Shown here piece by piece: positions 1 through 8,239 of a DNA stretch of 64,000 nucleotides (its first letter is position 1; the number at the start of each line of letters is the position of its first letter). The notes beneath the pieces are model-generated. The model was not told the DNA's origin and did no database searches. It worked only from the letters and a program-made list of their open reading frames with translations. Location of the stretch: assembly GCF_014207255.1 (NCBI RefSeq), contig NZ_JACHCZ010000005.1, positions 124,001 to 188,000 of the forward strand, in the 5' to 3' direction. Made by a program: the position numbers and the translations under genes. The stretch is from Pseudomonas sp. JAI120 (lineage in GTDB: Bacteria > Pseudomonadota > Gammaproteobacteria > Pseudomonadales > Pseudomonadaceae).

Positions 1-1522
1 CAAGGCGCAAGGCAATGCCCGCGCCCTTCCCGTCCAGCAGGCCCAGCTCGACCGGAATTACGAACGGCAGTTTCTCGACCTTGTCCGGGGTTTCCGGGCA
101 GCTCTGGCGGAAGGTCAGGCTGTAGGTCTTGGCCGCAGCGTCGTAGGACTCGCTCACCGCCAGGCGTGGCGTACCGGCCTGGCTGTACCAGCGCTTGAAC
201 TGGCTGAGGTCGGCGCCGTTGGCGTCTTCCATGGCCTTGATGAAGTCGTCGCAGGTCACGGCCTGGCCGTCATGGCGTTCGAAGTACAGGTCGCTGCCTT
301 TACGGAAGCCTTCGGCGCCGAGCAAGGTATGGATCATGCCGACCACTTCCGAGCCTTTTTCGTACACGGTCAAGGTGTAGAAGTTGGATATCTCGATAAA
401 GCTGTCCGGGCGCACCGCATGGGCCATGGGGCCGGCGTCTTCGGCGAACTGGTGGGTACGCAGGTAAGCCACGTCCTGGATGCGCTTGACCGTGGCGGAG
501 TTCATGTCGGCGGAGAAGCCCGAATCACGGAACACGGTGAAACCTTCTTTCAGCGACAGCTGGAACCAGTCGCGGCAGGTCACACGGTTGCCCGACCAGT
601 TGTGGAAGTATTCGTGGGCGACGATGGCCTCGACCCGTTGGTGCGCGGCGTCGGTGGCGGTTTCGGCCCGGGCCAGCACGGCGCTGGAGTTGAAGATATT
701 GAGGCCCTTGTTCTCCATAGCGCCCATGTTGAAGTCGTTGACCGCGACGATCATGAAGATGTCGAGGTCGTACTCACGGCCGTAGGTTTCTTCGTCCCAG
801 CGCATGGATTTTTTCAGGCTGGTCATGGCGTGCTGGCACTTGTCGATGTTTTCCGGCTCGACGTAGATGCGCAGCGCCACTTCACGGTTAGTCATGGTGG
901 TGAAGCTGTCTTCGACACACCACAAATCACCGGCCACCAGTGCGAACAGGTAGGCGGGTTTCTTGAACGGGTCTTCCCAGGTTGCCCAGTGGCGGCCGTC
1001 TTCGCCAGGGCCGCTGGCAATCGGGTTGCCGTTGGAGAGCAGCACCGGGTAACGGTGTTGCTCGGCGATAACCGTGGTGGTGAAGGCACTCATCACGTCC
1101 GGGCGGTCGAGGTAATAGGTGATCTTGCGGAAACCTTCGGCCTCGCACTGGGTGCAGAACATACTGCCGGATTTGTACAAGCCTTCCAGGGCAGTATTGC
1201 TTTCCGGGTGGATGCGCACGCTGGTATCGACCGTGAAGGTCTCGCGGGTCGGATGCAGGGTCAGGTGGCTGTCCGTCAGCTGGTAGTCAGCCTCGCTCAG
1301 TTCCTGGTCGCCGAGGTTGACCGTCAGCAACTCCAGCTGCTGGCCGTCGAGTACCAGCGGCGGCAGGCCGGCGCCACGCTCGGGGTTACGGCGCATTACC
1401 AGCTGCGCGTAGACCAGGCTGTGGTCCTCGAACAACTCGAAGGTCAGGTGCGTCTCTTCGATCAGGTAGTCCGGCGCCTGATAGTCCTTCAGGTAAATCA
1501 TCTTCGGTTGTTCGGTGCGCAT
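1..1522 (-). CDS. pepN: Aminopeptidase N (partial, C-terminal part outside window)
   Basis: Cytosolic M1-family zinc metallopeptidase that removes N-terminal residues from peptides. The first 507 or so residues of a protein usually near 885 are present; the rest lies beyond the left edge. Visible landmarks are the substrate-binding GAMEN motif near residue 265 and the zinc site HEYFH near residue 300, at positions matching E. coli PepN. The start chosen reads MRTEQPKMIYLKDY, the usual beginning of the Pseudomonas enzyme. It begins 13 nt after the DUF2797 gene stops and is the last visible member of the leftward nadK operon. Confidence 0.97.
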   Translation of the reverse strand, partial: MRTEQPKMIYLKDYQAPDYLIEETHLTFELFEDHSLVYAQLVMRRNPERGAGLPPLVLDGQQLELLTVNLGDQELSEADYQLTDSHLTLHPTRETFTVDTSVRIHPESNTALEGLYKSGSMFCTQCEAEGFRKITYYLDRPDVMSAFTTTVIAEQHRYPVLLSNGNPIASGPGEDGRHWATWEDPFKKPAYLFALVAGDLWCVEDSFTTMTNREVALRIYVEPENIDKCQHAMTSLKKSMRWDEETYGREYDLDIFMIVAVNDFNMGAMENKGLNIFNSSAVLARAETATDAAHQRVEAIVAHEYFHNWSGNRVTCRDWFQLSLKEGFTVFRDSGFSADMNSATVKRIQDVAYLRTHQFAEDAGPMAHAVRPDSFIEISNFYTLTVYEKGSEVVGMIHTLLGAEGFRKGSDLYFERHDGQAVTCDDFIKAMEDANGADLSQFKRWYSQAGTPRLAVSESYDAAAKTYSLTFRQSCPETPDKVEKLPFVIPVELGLLDGKGAGIALRL

Positions 1523-1535
1523 GGGTGGCATCCTT

Positions 1536-2333
1536 CTACTGATGCACGGCGAGCTGGTAGGCCGTGTACTTACGAATATTGATCACGCCGGTGTCGAAGA
1601 TCAGGTATTGGCCCTTGATCCCCAGCAGCGTGCCTTCGGCAATCGGGTTCTTGTCCAGGTTGAAGCTGACGATCTTGGCCGGATACTGCTCCACCGGGTA
1701 ACGGATTTCCAACGGTTCGAGGTCGGTTACCGGTTGGATGGCCTGCAGGCCGAAGCGTTCCTGTAATTGCAGCAGGCCGTCGGCACAGGAGGCGAACAAC
1801 TCGTCGCGCACCTGCTTGAGGTCCACCGCCGCCGCGTCGCCCTTGAGCAACGCACGCCAATTGGTCTTGTCCGCCACCTGGCTGCGCAGCACATCCTCGA
1901 CAAACCCGGATTGCTGGCGTGTAGCCACGCGCATGATCGGCAACGCCTGGCTGGCGCCCTGGTCCAGCCAACGCGTCGGCAATTGCGTGGCACGGGTAAT
2001 GCCGACCTTGATCCCCGACGAATTGGCCAGGTACACCACGTGGTCGGTCATGCAGAATGTCTCGCCCCAGCCAGGATCGCGGCAGGTGCCGGCGTCGTAA
2101 TGGCAACGCTCCGGGCTCATGATGCACAAGTCACACTGGGCCAGCTTGGTCATGCACGGGTAGCAGTAGCCCTGGCTGAAGCTGGTCTTGGTCTTGCGGC
2201 CGCAATGGCTGCAATGGATGGCACCGAGGTATTCCAGGCGTACATGGGTGCCGATCAGGGGGTTGACCGGCACTTCGGTATCGCCCAAACGAAACGCGTA
2301 TTGAACGGTCGGCTCACCCAGTTGCGCCGACAT
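1536..2333 (-). CDS. DUF2797 family protein with zinc ribbon
   Basis: A 265-residue protein of the DUF2797 family, function unknown. The N-terminal third has a zinc-ribbon-like set of cysteine pairs (CSHC, CYPC, CDLC, then further Cys). A segment reading VYLANSSGIKVGITR follows, resembling the core of GIY-YIG nucleases (family recollection, not tested). The frame stays open upstream to 2543, but that extension is basic, Pro/Arg-rich and overlaps the DUF1315 gene. The ATG at 2333, which gives MSAQLGEPTVQYAF, is therefore preferred. It lies 29 nt after DUF1315 and 13 nt before pepN, in the same operon. Confidence 0.85.
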   Translation of the reverse strand: MSAQLGEPTVQYAFRLGDTEVPVNPLIGTHVRLEYLGAIHCSHCGRKTKTSFSQGYCYPCMTKLAQCDLCIMSPERCHYDAGTCRDPGWGETFCMTDHVVYLANSSGIKVGITRATQLPTRWLDQGASQALPIMRVATRQQSGFVEDVLRSQVADKTNWRALLKGDAAAVDLKQVRDELFASCADGLLQLQERFGLQAIQPVTDLEPLEIRYPVEQYPAKIVSFNLDKNPIAEGTLLGIKGQYLIFDTGVINIRKYTAYQLAVHQ

Positions 2334-2362
2334 TTTGCTGACTGCACCGCGACCAATTTCAA

Positions 2363-2623
2363 TCAATGGATCGCATCCGACTTGAACAGGATGTTCGGCA
2401 CGGTGGTCGACTTCGACTGGCATTCCTGCGGGCCCATGTAGCCGGTGCGCTGGTCTTCCGGCAGGTTCTGGATCTCCCAGGCGATCATGGCCTGCAGGGA
2501 CAGTTCGCGCTGCTCGGCACTGAGCTTGCGGCCATCGGACCACTTGCCGATTTCCACGGCGAGCTTGAGGCTCTCGTAGATGTCCGGGGTGATGTTTTCG
2601 ATCATTTCAGCAAAAGAGGACAT
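2363..2623 (-). CDS. DUF1315 (YeaC-like) protein
   Basis: An 86-residue protein of the DUF1315/YeaC family, function unknown. It starts MSSFAEMIENITPDIYESL and carries a conserved-looking GKWSDGRKLSAEQRE stretch followed by the segment MIAWEIQNLPEDQRTGYM. The ATG at 2623 is preceded by a clear AAGGAAGAG ribosome binding site; the longer open frame to 2641 starts inside the preceding gene. It sits between the rhomboid protease gene (14 nt away) and the DUF2797 gene in the nadK-pepN operon. Confidence 0.85.
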   Translation of the reverse strand: MSSFAEMIENITPDIYESLKLAVEIGKWSDGRKLSAEQRELSLQAMIAWEIQNLPEDQRTGYMGPQECQSKSTTVPNILFKSDAIH

Positions 2624-2637
2624 AAGGCTCTTCCTTA

Positions 2638-3507
2638 TCAAAGAGAGGATTTGCGACGGTTATACAAACCGCCCAGCAAACCGGTAAGGCAACCGATGGC
2701 CAGGCCGCCGACGTGGGCAGCGTTGGCAATTTCGCCGAAACCGATCATCGAGACCAGCCCTGACAGGCAGAGCACCAGCCACACCAGCATCATCACCAGC
2801 ACCCCACGGGGCAAGCGATAGGCCGGGTTGGGCGAGAGTAGTTGAAAGATCCAGCAATGCCCGAGCAGGCCATACAGCACGCCGGACAAGCCACCGAACA
2901 GACCCGGGCCACCGTAGGCATATTGCGCGTAGTTGGAGACCAGGCTGAACAACAGGGTCAGGCCAAGCAGGTTGATGCTGCCCTGGCGCACTTCGATACG
3001 CCGGCCCAGCTCCCAGTACCACATGCCATTCATGGCCAGGTGCAGGATGCCGAAATGGATCAGCATCGGCGTGACCAGCCGCCACCACTGACCGGAGGCC
3101 AACATCTCGGCGAACGGCGTGAACTGGATGTACTCGCCCATCACCCGGAACGGCAGGAAGGTCAGCCAGCTCATGGCCTGCAGGTTTTCACCCAGCAAGG
3201 TCACGGCGCCGACAATGATGCTCGCCAGCAGCACCAGCGCCGTTACCGGGCTATGGCGCACTTGCTGGGCAAAGCCGGGACGCGTTACCGGCGCCTGCTC
3301 GGGAATATCCAGCGTCTGGTCCGGATCACCGGCGGGAAAACGCTGGTACAGCACGCGCACGTCGTCGCTGATGGTCTCGGGCACCCACAACACCTGCTCG
3401 CCGGCTTCCTCGCTGACGCGATGGGGCACTTGCATGCGTTGCAGCAATTTCACGAAACCGCCCAGGTCGACGCTCAACGGCAAGCGCAATACGGGCACGG
3501 CACTCAT
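2638..3507 (-). CDS. Rhomboid family intramembrane serine protease
   Basis: A 289-residue GlpG-type protease that cuts membrane proteins inside the bilayer. A cytoplasmic N-terminal domain of about 85 residues precedes a six-helix rhomboid core. Catalytic residues are visible: Ser208 in GLSGV and His265 in AAHVGG, with Asn160 in HLAMN as the oxyanion residue, and the WWRLVTP loop region lies before it. The ATG overlaps the stop of the upstream metallophosphoesterase as ATGA, which indicates translational coupling. The symbol glpG is likely but not assigned, because bacteria carry several rhomboid paralogues. Confidence 0.93.
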   Translation of the reverse strand: MSAVPVLRLPLSVDLGGFVKLLQRMQVPHRVSEEAGEQVLWVPETISDDVRVLYQRFPAGDPDQTLDIPEQAPVTRPGFAQQVRHSPVTALVLLASIIVGAVTLLGENLQAMSWLTFLPFRVMGEYIQFTPFAEMLASGQWWRLVTPMLIHFGILHLAMNGMWYWELGRRIEVRQGSINLLGLTLLFSLVSNYAQYAYGGPGLFGGLSGVLYGLLGHCWIFQLLSPNPAYRLPRGVLVMMLVWLVLCLSGLVSMIGFGEIANAAHVGGLAIGCLTGLLGGLYNRRKSSL

Positions 3508-4475
3508 ACAATCACCTCGGGTCGCTCAACGTCGACCCATACGAATTTATGCGGATCCAGTCGGGTTTCCTGGTCCAGCCGATACGCCACCAGCTTGCCG
3601 TACAGCACCGCGCTGTAGTCCAGGCACGCCAGGTTCGGGCGGATCGGCGCCGGTTTGCCGCTGCGCCAGTAATGGCCGACGAACAGCAACGGTTCGTCGG
3701 CGCCGTAGCGCAGCAGGGAATTTTTTTCATGGGGCGACAAGGGCGTGCGCGCCACCGGCTCAGGCAAGGCGTCGGGCTGGAACACGATGTCGCCGTAGGT
3801 TTTCGGGTCGTCTTCCCAGAACTTGGTGCGGAAGAACGAGCGCGTCAGGCCATCGCCACCGGTCAGCGTCAGGCCGTCCGGCAGGCGCATATCGGTGCCG
3901 CGCAACAGGCGGTCGAAGGCGTTGCAGGCAAAACTGCCGGGCACGGCGGCGGCCTGCAGGAAGTGCTGGTCGATGCAGCCATCCGGGAACGTCGCGCGCA
4001 GTGGCTGGATAAAGCCGTCGTCCCAGCACGCATGCACCACGCGGAAACGCCCGGCATCGACAAACAGCGGCATGTCGTAGAACCAGCCGAGGAAGTCGTG
4101 CCAGTCGGCCGGGTGGTGCTCGAACTGGGTAAGGGTCTCGTGGATCAGCCGTTCATGCCGTGGGGTGTGCTCACGCACGAACTGCTTGCCACTGCCCGGC
4201 GGCGCCGGTGTGGCCCAGCCCAGGGCATTGAACTCGTGGTTACCCATGATGCACAGCGCCTGGCCGGCCTCGGCCATGTCGTGGACGATATGCAGCGCCT
4301 CGCGAATGCGAGGGCCACGGTCGATGATATCGCCCAGGAACACCGCCATGCGCGACGGATGGCGCCAGGTGCCAGCCTGCTTGTGGTAGCCCAACTGCTC
4401 GAGCAAGTGCTCAAGGGTATGAGCGCAACCGTGCACGTCACCAATCAGGTCGTAGCTACGCGCGGGATCGAGCAT
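3504..4475 (-). CDS. Metallophosphoesterase (calcineurin-like)
   Basis: A 323-residue calcineurin-like phosphoesterase, probably cytosolic. The metal-site motifs appear in order: GDVHG at residues 12-16, GDIIDRGP near 48-55, GNHE near 80, a His in VVHACWDD and GHYW near residue 275. This resembles the ApaH/PrpE serine/threonine phosphatase and diadenosine tetraphosphatase families; the substrate cannot be read from sequence. The chosen ATG (MLDPARSYDLIGDVHG) shares one base with the nadK stop codon (TGATG), so the longer open frame upstream is rejected. It is translationally coupled to nadK and to the rhomboid gene. Confidence 0.9.
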   Translation of the reverse strand: MLDPARSYDLIGDVHGCAHTLEHLLEQLGYHKQAGTWRHPSRMAVFLGDIIDRGPRIREALHIVHDMAEAGQALCIMGNHEFNALGWATPAPPGSGKQFVREHTPRHERLIHETLTQFEHHPADWHDFLGWFYDMPLFVDAGRFRVVHACWDDGFIQPLRATFPDGCIDQHFLQAAAVPGSFACNAFDRLLRGTDMRLPDGLTLTGGDGLTRSFFRTKFWEDDPKTYGDIVFQPDALPEPVARTPLSPHEKNSLLRYGADEPLLFVGHYWRSGKPAPIRPNLACLDYSAVLYGKLVAYRLDQETRLDPHKFVWVDVERPEVIV

Positions 4476-5365
4476 CAGTCGCCTCCACCCCCCAAGCGGC
4501 TGCCCCAGCCCAACTTGGTGCGGCACACTTCGTAGTAGTTGTGATCCAGCGGGTGGATCAACCGCAACTTCTGTGCCTTCTTGCTCACGGTGATGGTGTC
4601 ACCGGGGGCGCAGGTGAAATGGTTCTGCCCGTCACAGGAGACTTGCGGGTAGATCTGCATGTCTTTGGACACCACGATTTTCAGCTCACTGTTGCCATCG
4701 ACCACAATTGGCCGACTGGACAACATATGGGGGTACATCGGCACGATCACAATGGCATCGAGCTTGGGATGCATGATCGGGCCACCGGCCGACAGCGCGT
4801 AGGCGGTGGAGCCGGTCGGGGTGGCGACGATCAGGCCGTCGGCCTTCTGGCTGCACACGAACTGGCCGTCGATATACAGCTCGAATTCGATCATCCGCGT
4901 GGATTTGCCCGGGTGCAGCACCACGTCATTGAGCGCATCGCCCTGGCCGATGGCTTCGCCGTGACGGCGCACTTCGGCCTGCAGCAGGAAGCGGTTTTCC
5001 ACCAGGTAGTGGCCGTCGAGCACCTTGGCCACTTCGACTTCCAGCTCGTCGGGGCGAATATCGGTGAGAAACCCCAGGCTGCCGCGGTTGATCCCCAGCA
5101 CCGGCACGTTATGCCGCGCCAGGGCCCGGGCCGCGCCGAGCAGGCTGCCATCGCCGCCGACCACGATGACCATGTCGCAGACTTCGCCGAGCATCTTGCG
5201 CGAGGAGGTTTGCAGGCCATGGCCGGGGAGGATTTCGGCGATGGTGTCTTCGAGGATCACATGCAGGTGGCGTTCCAGCAGGAATTTTTTCAGCCGGCGG
5301 ACGGTGTCCAACACCTGGGTACTGCCCAGGCGACCGATAATGCCGATATTGCGAAAGTGCTCCAT
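4475..5365 (-). CDS. nadK: NAD kinase
   Basis: ATP-dependent NAD kinase that makes NADP, 296 residues, the usual size for gamma-proteobacteria. The diagnostic GGDGS motif lies at residues 70-74, and a glycine/threonine-rich NAD-binding segment (DGLIVATPTGSTAYALSAGG) lies near the middle. The start MEHFRNIGIIGRLGS is supported by CAGGAG just upstream. This is the first gene of the leftward operon. The 146-nt gap to the divergent DUF1853 gene probably holds both promoters. Confidence 0.97.
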   Translation of the reverse strand: MEHFRNIGIIGRLGSTQVLDTVRRLKKFLLERHLHVILEDTIAEILPGHGLQTSSRKMLGEVCDMVIVVGGDGSLLGAARALARHNVPVLGINRGSLGFLTDIRPDELEVEVAKVLDGHYLVENRFLLQAEVRRHGEAIGQGDALNDVVLHPGKSTRMIEFELYIDGQFVCSQKADGLIVATPTGSTAYALSAGGPIMHPKLDAIVIVPMYPHMLSSRPIVVDGNSELKIVVSKDMQIYPQVSCDGQNHFTCAPGDTITVSKKAQKLRLIHPLDHNYYEVCRTKLGWGSRLGGGGD

Positions 5366-5511
5366 GGGGCTCCTGCGGGATTGGGGGTGTGGCAAAAAAG
5401 AAACGATTATGGGCGAAAGGCCGCCTCAGGCAAAATCCTTTGTCGCCGTGAAGCCTTGATGACAACGGTTCTCGCCCACCTGCGCAACGGTTAAAGGGCT
5501 ATGCTCGGACC

Positions 5512-6459
5512 ATGACTGTGTTCCCGGATTTGCACAACCTGCCCCGCCAGCTGCGCCACCCCGAGGTGCGCGACCTGGCGTGGGTGATGCTTGCCCCGCC
5601 GATGCTCGCGCAAACACCTTGGCCGCAGCGCCACCCGCTGGCGGGCAGCGACTGGGTGCAGGCGCCCGAGCGTCTTGAACACTGGCTACGCGCACTCGAC
5701 CAGGACAGCCGCGCCTTGCAGCATTGGCTGAGCCTGTCGCGCACCCGGCGCCTGGGTCTGTACTACGAACGCCTGTGGCAGTTCGCCGTGCAGCACGCGC
5801 CGGGGGTGGAATTGCTCGCCGCCAACCTGCCGATCCGCCGTGCCGGGCACACCCTGGGCGAGCTGGACATGCTGCTGCGCGACCGCGATGGCGTGCACCA
5901 CCTAGAACTGGCGATCAAGCTCTATCTCGGCCCGCAGCAAGGCAACGGCCGGGACACCGCGCAGTGGCTGGGCCCGGGCTGTCACGATCGGCTGGACCGC
6001 AAGCTGGCGCACCTGGCTCAGCATCAATTACCGATTTCGGCGCGAGCGGAGAGCCGTGAGGTGTTGGCGGCCCTGGATATTCAGCAGTTTGACGCGCACC
6101 TGTGGCTCGGCGGGTATTTGCTCTATCCATGGCCGGGCCAGGCCGAATCGCCCAACGGCGCCCATCCGCAGCATTTGCGCGGGCGCTGGTTGCATCAACG
6201 TGATTGGCGGGATTTTGTCAGCGCGAGCGCGCCAGGTCGCTGGCAACCGTTGCCCCGGCATGCGTGGCTGGCGCCGGCGCACTACCCGGCGGATGAAGTG
6301 TGGAGTGAAGGACAGATGCAGGCCTGGCTGGCAGACCTTGATCCGATGGCGCCCGCACAGTTGCTCGTGCGCATGGTGCAGAACGGCGAGGATTGGGAGG
6401 AAGCCGAGCGGTTGTTCCTGGTGGCGGATCTTTGGCCGAATGTGCCGGGGGCTGGCTGA
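5512..6459 (+). CDS. DUF1853 family protein
   Basis: A 315-residue protein of the DUF1853 family, function unknown. The central region has an acidic/lysine arrangement (GELDMLL, then LELAIKLYLG) like the metal-binding core of PD-(D/E)xK nucleases. I recall that this family has been linked to that fold, but that has not been tested here. A WLGGYLLYPWPGQ segment follows in the C-terminal half. There is no signal peptide and no membrane segment, so it is probably cytosolic. It is transcribed divergently from nadK and followed by a REP doublet. Confidence 0.82.
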   Translation: MTVFPDLHNLPRQLRHPEVRDLAWVMLAPPMLAQTPWPQRHPLAGSDWVQAPERLEHWLRALDQDSRALQHWLSLSRTRRLGLYYERLWQFAVQHAPGVELLAANLPIRRAGHTLGELDMLLRDRDGVHHLELAIKLYLGPQQGNGRDTAQWLGPGCHDRLDRKLAHLAQHQLPISARAESREVLAALDIQQFDAHLWLGGYLLYPWPGQAESPNGAHPQHLRGRWLHQRDWRDFVSASAPGRWQPLPRHAWLAPAHYPADEVWSEGQMQAWLADLDPMAPAQLLVRMVQNGEDWEEAERLFLVADLWPNVPGAG

Positions 6460-6485
6460 TGGAGGGTGTGGTGTATTGAGGGCCT

Positions 6486-6569
6486 CATCGGGGGCAAGCC
6501 CCCTCCCACACTGACCGCATTCCAAAGGGTGTACTCGATCAAATGTGGGAGGTGGGCTTGCCCCCGATG
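6486..6569. repeat. REP doublet (inverted pair)
   Basis: Two REP arms in opposite orientation: CATCGGGGGCAAGCCCC at the left and GGGCTTGCCCCCGATG at the right, separated by a 33-nt spacer. The arrangement matches the REPIN elements known from P. fluorescens. It lies between the convergent DUF1853 and VWA genes and may act as a transcript end. Confidence 0.9.
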
Positions 6570-6584
6570 GCGACGGTACCGGCA

Positions 6585-7316
6585 CTACAACTCATCGATA
6601 TGCCGATAATCCAACTGCAACCCCGCCGCCAACGCCTGGGCCCGCCCCAGCCTGATCGGCCCGCGCTCGATATCCACCAGCAACCCCGCACACGCCAATA
6701 ACGGCAACCCGTCGATGTCCTTGAGTCGCCCATCCGTAATCACCAGCACGCGCTGCTGCTCCGCGGGATAACGCTTGCGCCGCGCCAGCAGCCAATGCCC
6801 GGCCTCGGTCAGCGCCGCCAGCAATGGCGTACCACCGCCTGCACCCAACTGATCCAGCCAGCCCGCCAGGCCTTTCGCTGCTTTCAACCCCTGTACCTGC
6901 CACTTCGGCGCCTGGCCGCTGGCGGTCAACAACGCCATGCGTGCGCGTTGCCGGTAGGCGTCGTCAAACAGCTGGGCGAGCAATCCCTTCGCGTCGGTTA
7001 ATGCACGATGCCGCCGGGTGGACGCCGACGCATCCACGATCACCAGCCACAACTCATGGGGCGAGCGGCTGCGCAGGTGGTAGCGCAGGTCTTCACGGGA
7101 GTGCGGCCGACCGCCGAGCAAGGTGCCCGGCCAGTTGATCGAACCCTGCTGCGCACTGCGTGCCTTGCCCTGCCTGCCGTTGTCCAGTCGCCCCGCCTTG
7201 GGGCGGGCATCCGCCCCCGCGTCAGGTCGGGGGCGAATGCCTAGGGCTTTTTTGGCCAGGTGGGCACGTCTCGGCGTGTGCCGGTGGGCAGGGCCGGCGC
7301 GGGCATGTTGCCCCAT
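6585..7316 (-). CDS. VWA-domain protein, ChlD/BchD-like chelatase subunit
   Basis: A 243-residue protein whose last 170 residues form a von Willebrand factor A domain. The metal-ion adhesion site is visible as DASAS, then a threonine in GGGTPLL, then the aspartate of VLVITDG. It matches the C-terminal VWA part of magnesium chelatase subunit D but lacks the AAA half, which is supplied by the adjacent ChlI-like gene. The ATG at 7316 creates a 76-nt out-of-frame overlap with that gene. The first 60 residues are basic and low in complexity, so the true start is uncertain. A role with CobN in cobalt insertion is inferred from the operon. Confidence 0.8.
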   Translation of the reverse strand: MGQHARAGPAHRHTPRRAHLAKKALGIRPRPDAGADARPKAGRLDNGRQGKARSAQQGSINWPGTLLGGRPHSREDLRYHLRSRSPHELWLVIVDASASTRRHRALTDAKGLLAQLFDDAYRQRARMALLTASGQAPKWQVQGLKAAKGLAGWLDQLGAGGGTPLLAALTEAGHWLLARRKRYPAEQQRVLVITDGRLKDIDGLPLLACAGLLVDIERGPIRLGRAQALAAGLQLDYRHIDEL

Positions 7317-8239
7317 TGGCCTTGCCCGGGCGACGTGTCCGAGGGTGTCGGCGACTGCCCTTGATTGGGTGGGCTGGCCGGTGGGGATTGCTCCTGGCGA
7401 CGGTGGCGCAAGGCAAATTCCGCAACCGCTTCGATGTCTTCTTCGGCAATTTTATCCGCGCCCCGCCACGCCGCGTGGGCCCGGGCGCCGCGCAGCCAGA
7501 CCAGGTCAGCACGCAAGCCGTCGACACCTGCGGCAAAGCAACGCTCGGTGATCTGCGCCAAGGCCTGATCATCCAGATCGATACTGTCCAGCCGCGCCCG
7601 CGCCTGGGTGCAGCGCTCGCGCAACGCTGCCTGCTGCTCGGTCCACTGCGCGCAGAAAGCGGCGGGGTCGCTGTCGAAATCCAGGCGACGCCGGATGATC
7701 TGCCCGCGCTCGGAAGGCACCGTCTGCCCGCTCAGCGCTACGTTGAAACCGAAGCGGTCCAGCAACTGCGGGCGCAACTCGCCCTCCTCCGGGTTCATCG
7801 TGCCAATCAGTACAAAGCGCGCCGAATGCCGATGGGAGATGCCGTCGCGTTCGATCAGGTTGGTGCCGCTGGCGGCGACGTCGAGCAACAGGTCCACCAG
7901 GTGATCAGGCAACAAGTTGACTTCATCCACATACAACACGCCGCCGTCCGCCTTGGCCAGCACGCCAGGGGAAAACTGCGCACGGCCTTCGCCCAGCGCG
8001 GCGTCGAGGTCCAGGGTCCCGACCAGACGCTCTTCGGTGGCGCCCAGCGGCAAGGTGACAAATTGCCCGCTGGCCAGCAGATCCGCCAGGCCACGGGCCA
8101 GGGTTGATTTGGCCATGCCGCGTGGGCCTTCAATCAGCACGCCACCGATCTTCGGGTCGATGGCGGTCAGGCACAGCGCCAGTTTCAGGTCGTCGGCGCC
8201 GACCACGGCGGACAGCGGGAAATGGGGAATATTGGTCAT
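7241..8239 (-). CDS. AAA+ ATPase, magnesium chelatase ChlI-like subunit
   Basis: A 332-residue AAA+ ATPase of the ChlI/BchI/CobS-type group. It has a variant Walker A (EGPRGMAKST), a Walker B (GVLYVDEVNLL) and a sensor region containing GTMNPEEGELRPQLLDRFG, typical of chelatase I subunits. A Pro/Gly/Gln-rich tail of about 50 residues links to the overlapping VWA gene. The ATG at 8239 overlaps the cobN stop as TGATG. Together with CobN and the VWA protein it probably powers ATP-dependent cobalt insertion into hydrogenobyrinate diamide. Confidence 0.9.
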   Translation of the reverse strand: MTNIPHFPLSAVVGADDLKLALCLTAIDPKIGGVLIEGPRGMAKSTLARGLADLLASGQFVTLPLGATEERLVGTLDLDAALGEGRAQFSPGVLAKADGGVLYVDEVNLLPDHLVDLLLDVAASGTNLIERDGISHRHSARFVLIGTMNPEEGELRPQLLDRFGFNVALSGQTVPSERGQIIRRRLDFDSDPAAFCAQWTEQQAALRERCTQARARLDSIDLDDQALAQITERCFAAGVDGLRADLVWLRGARAHAAWRGADKIAEEDIEAVAEFALRHRRQEQSPPASPPNQGQSPTPSDTSPGQGQWGNMPAPALPTGTRRDVPTWPKKP

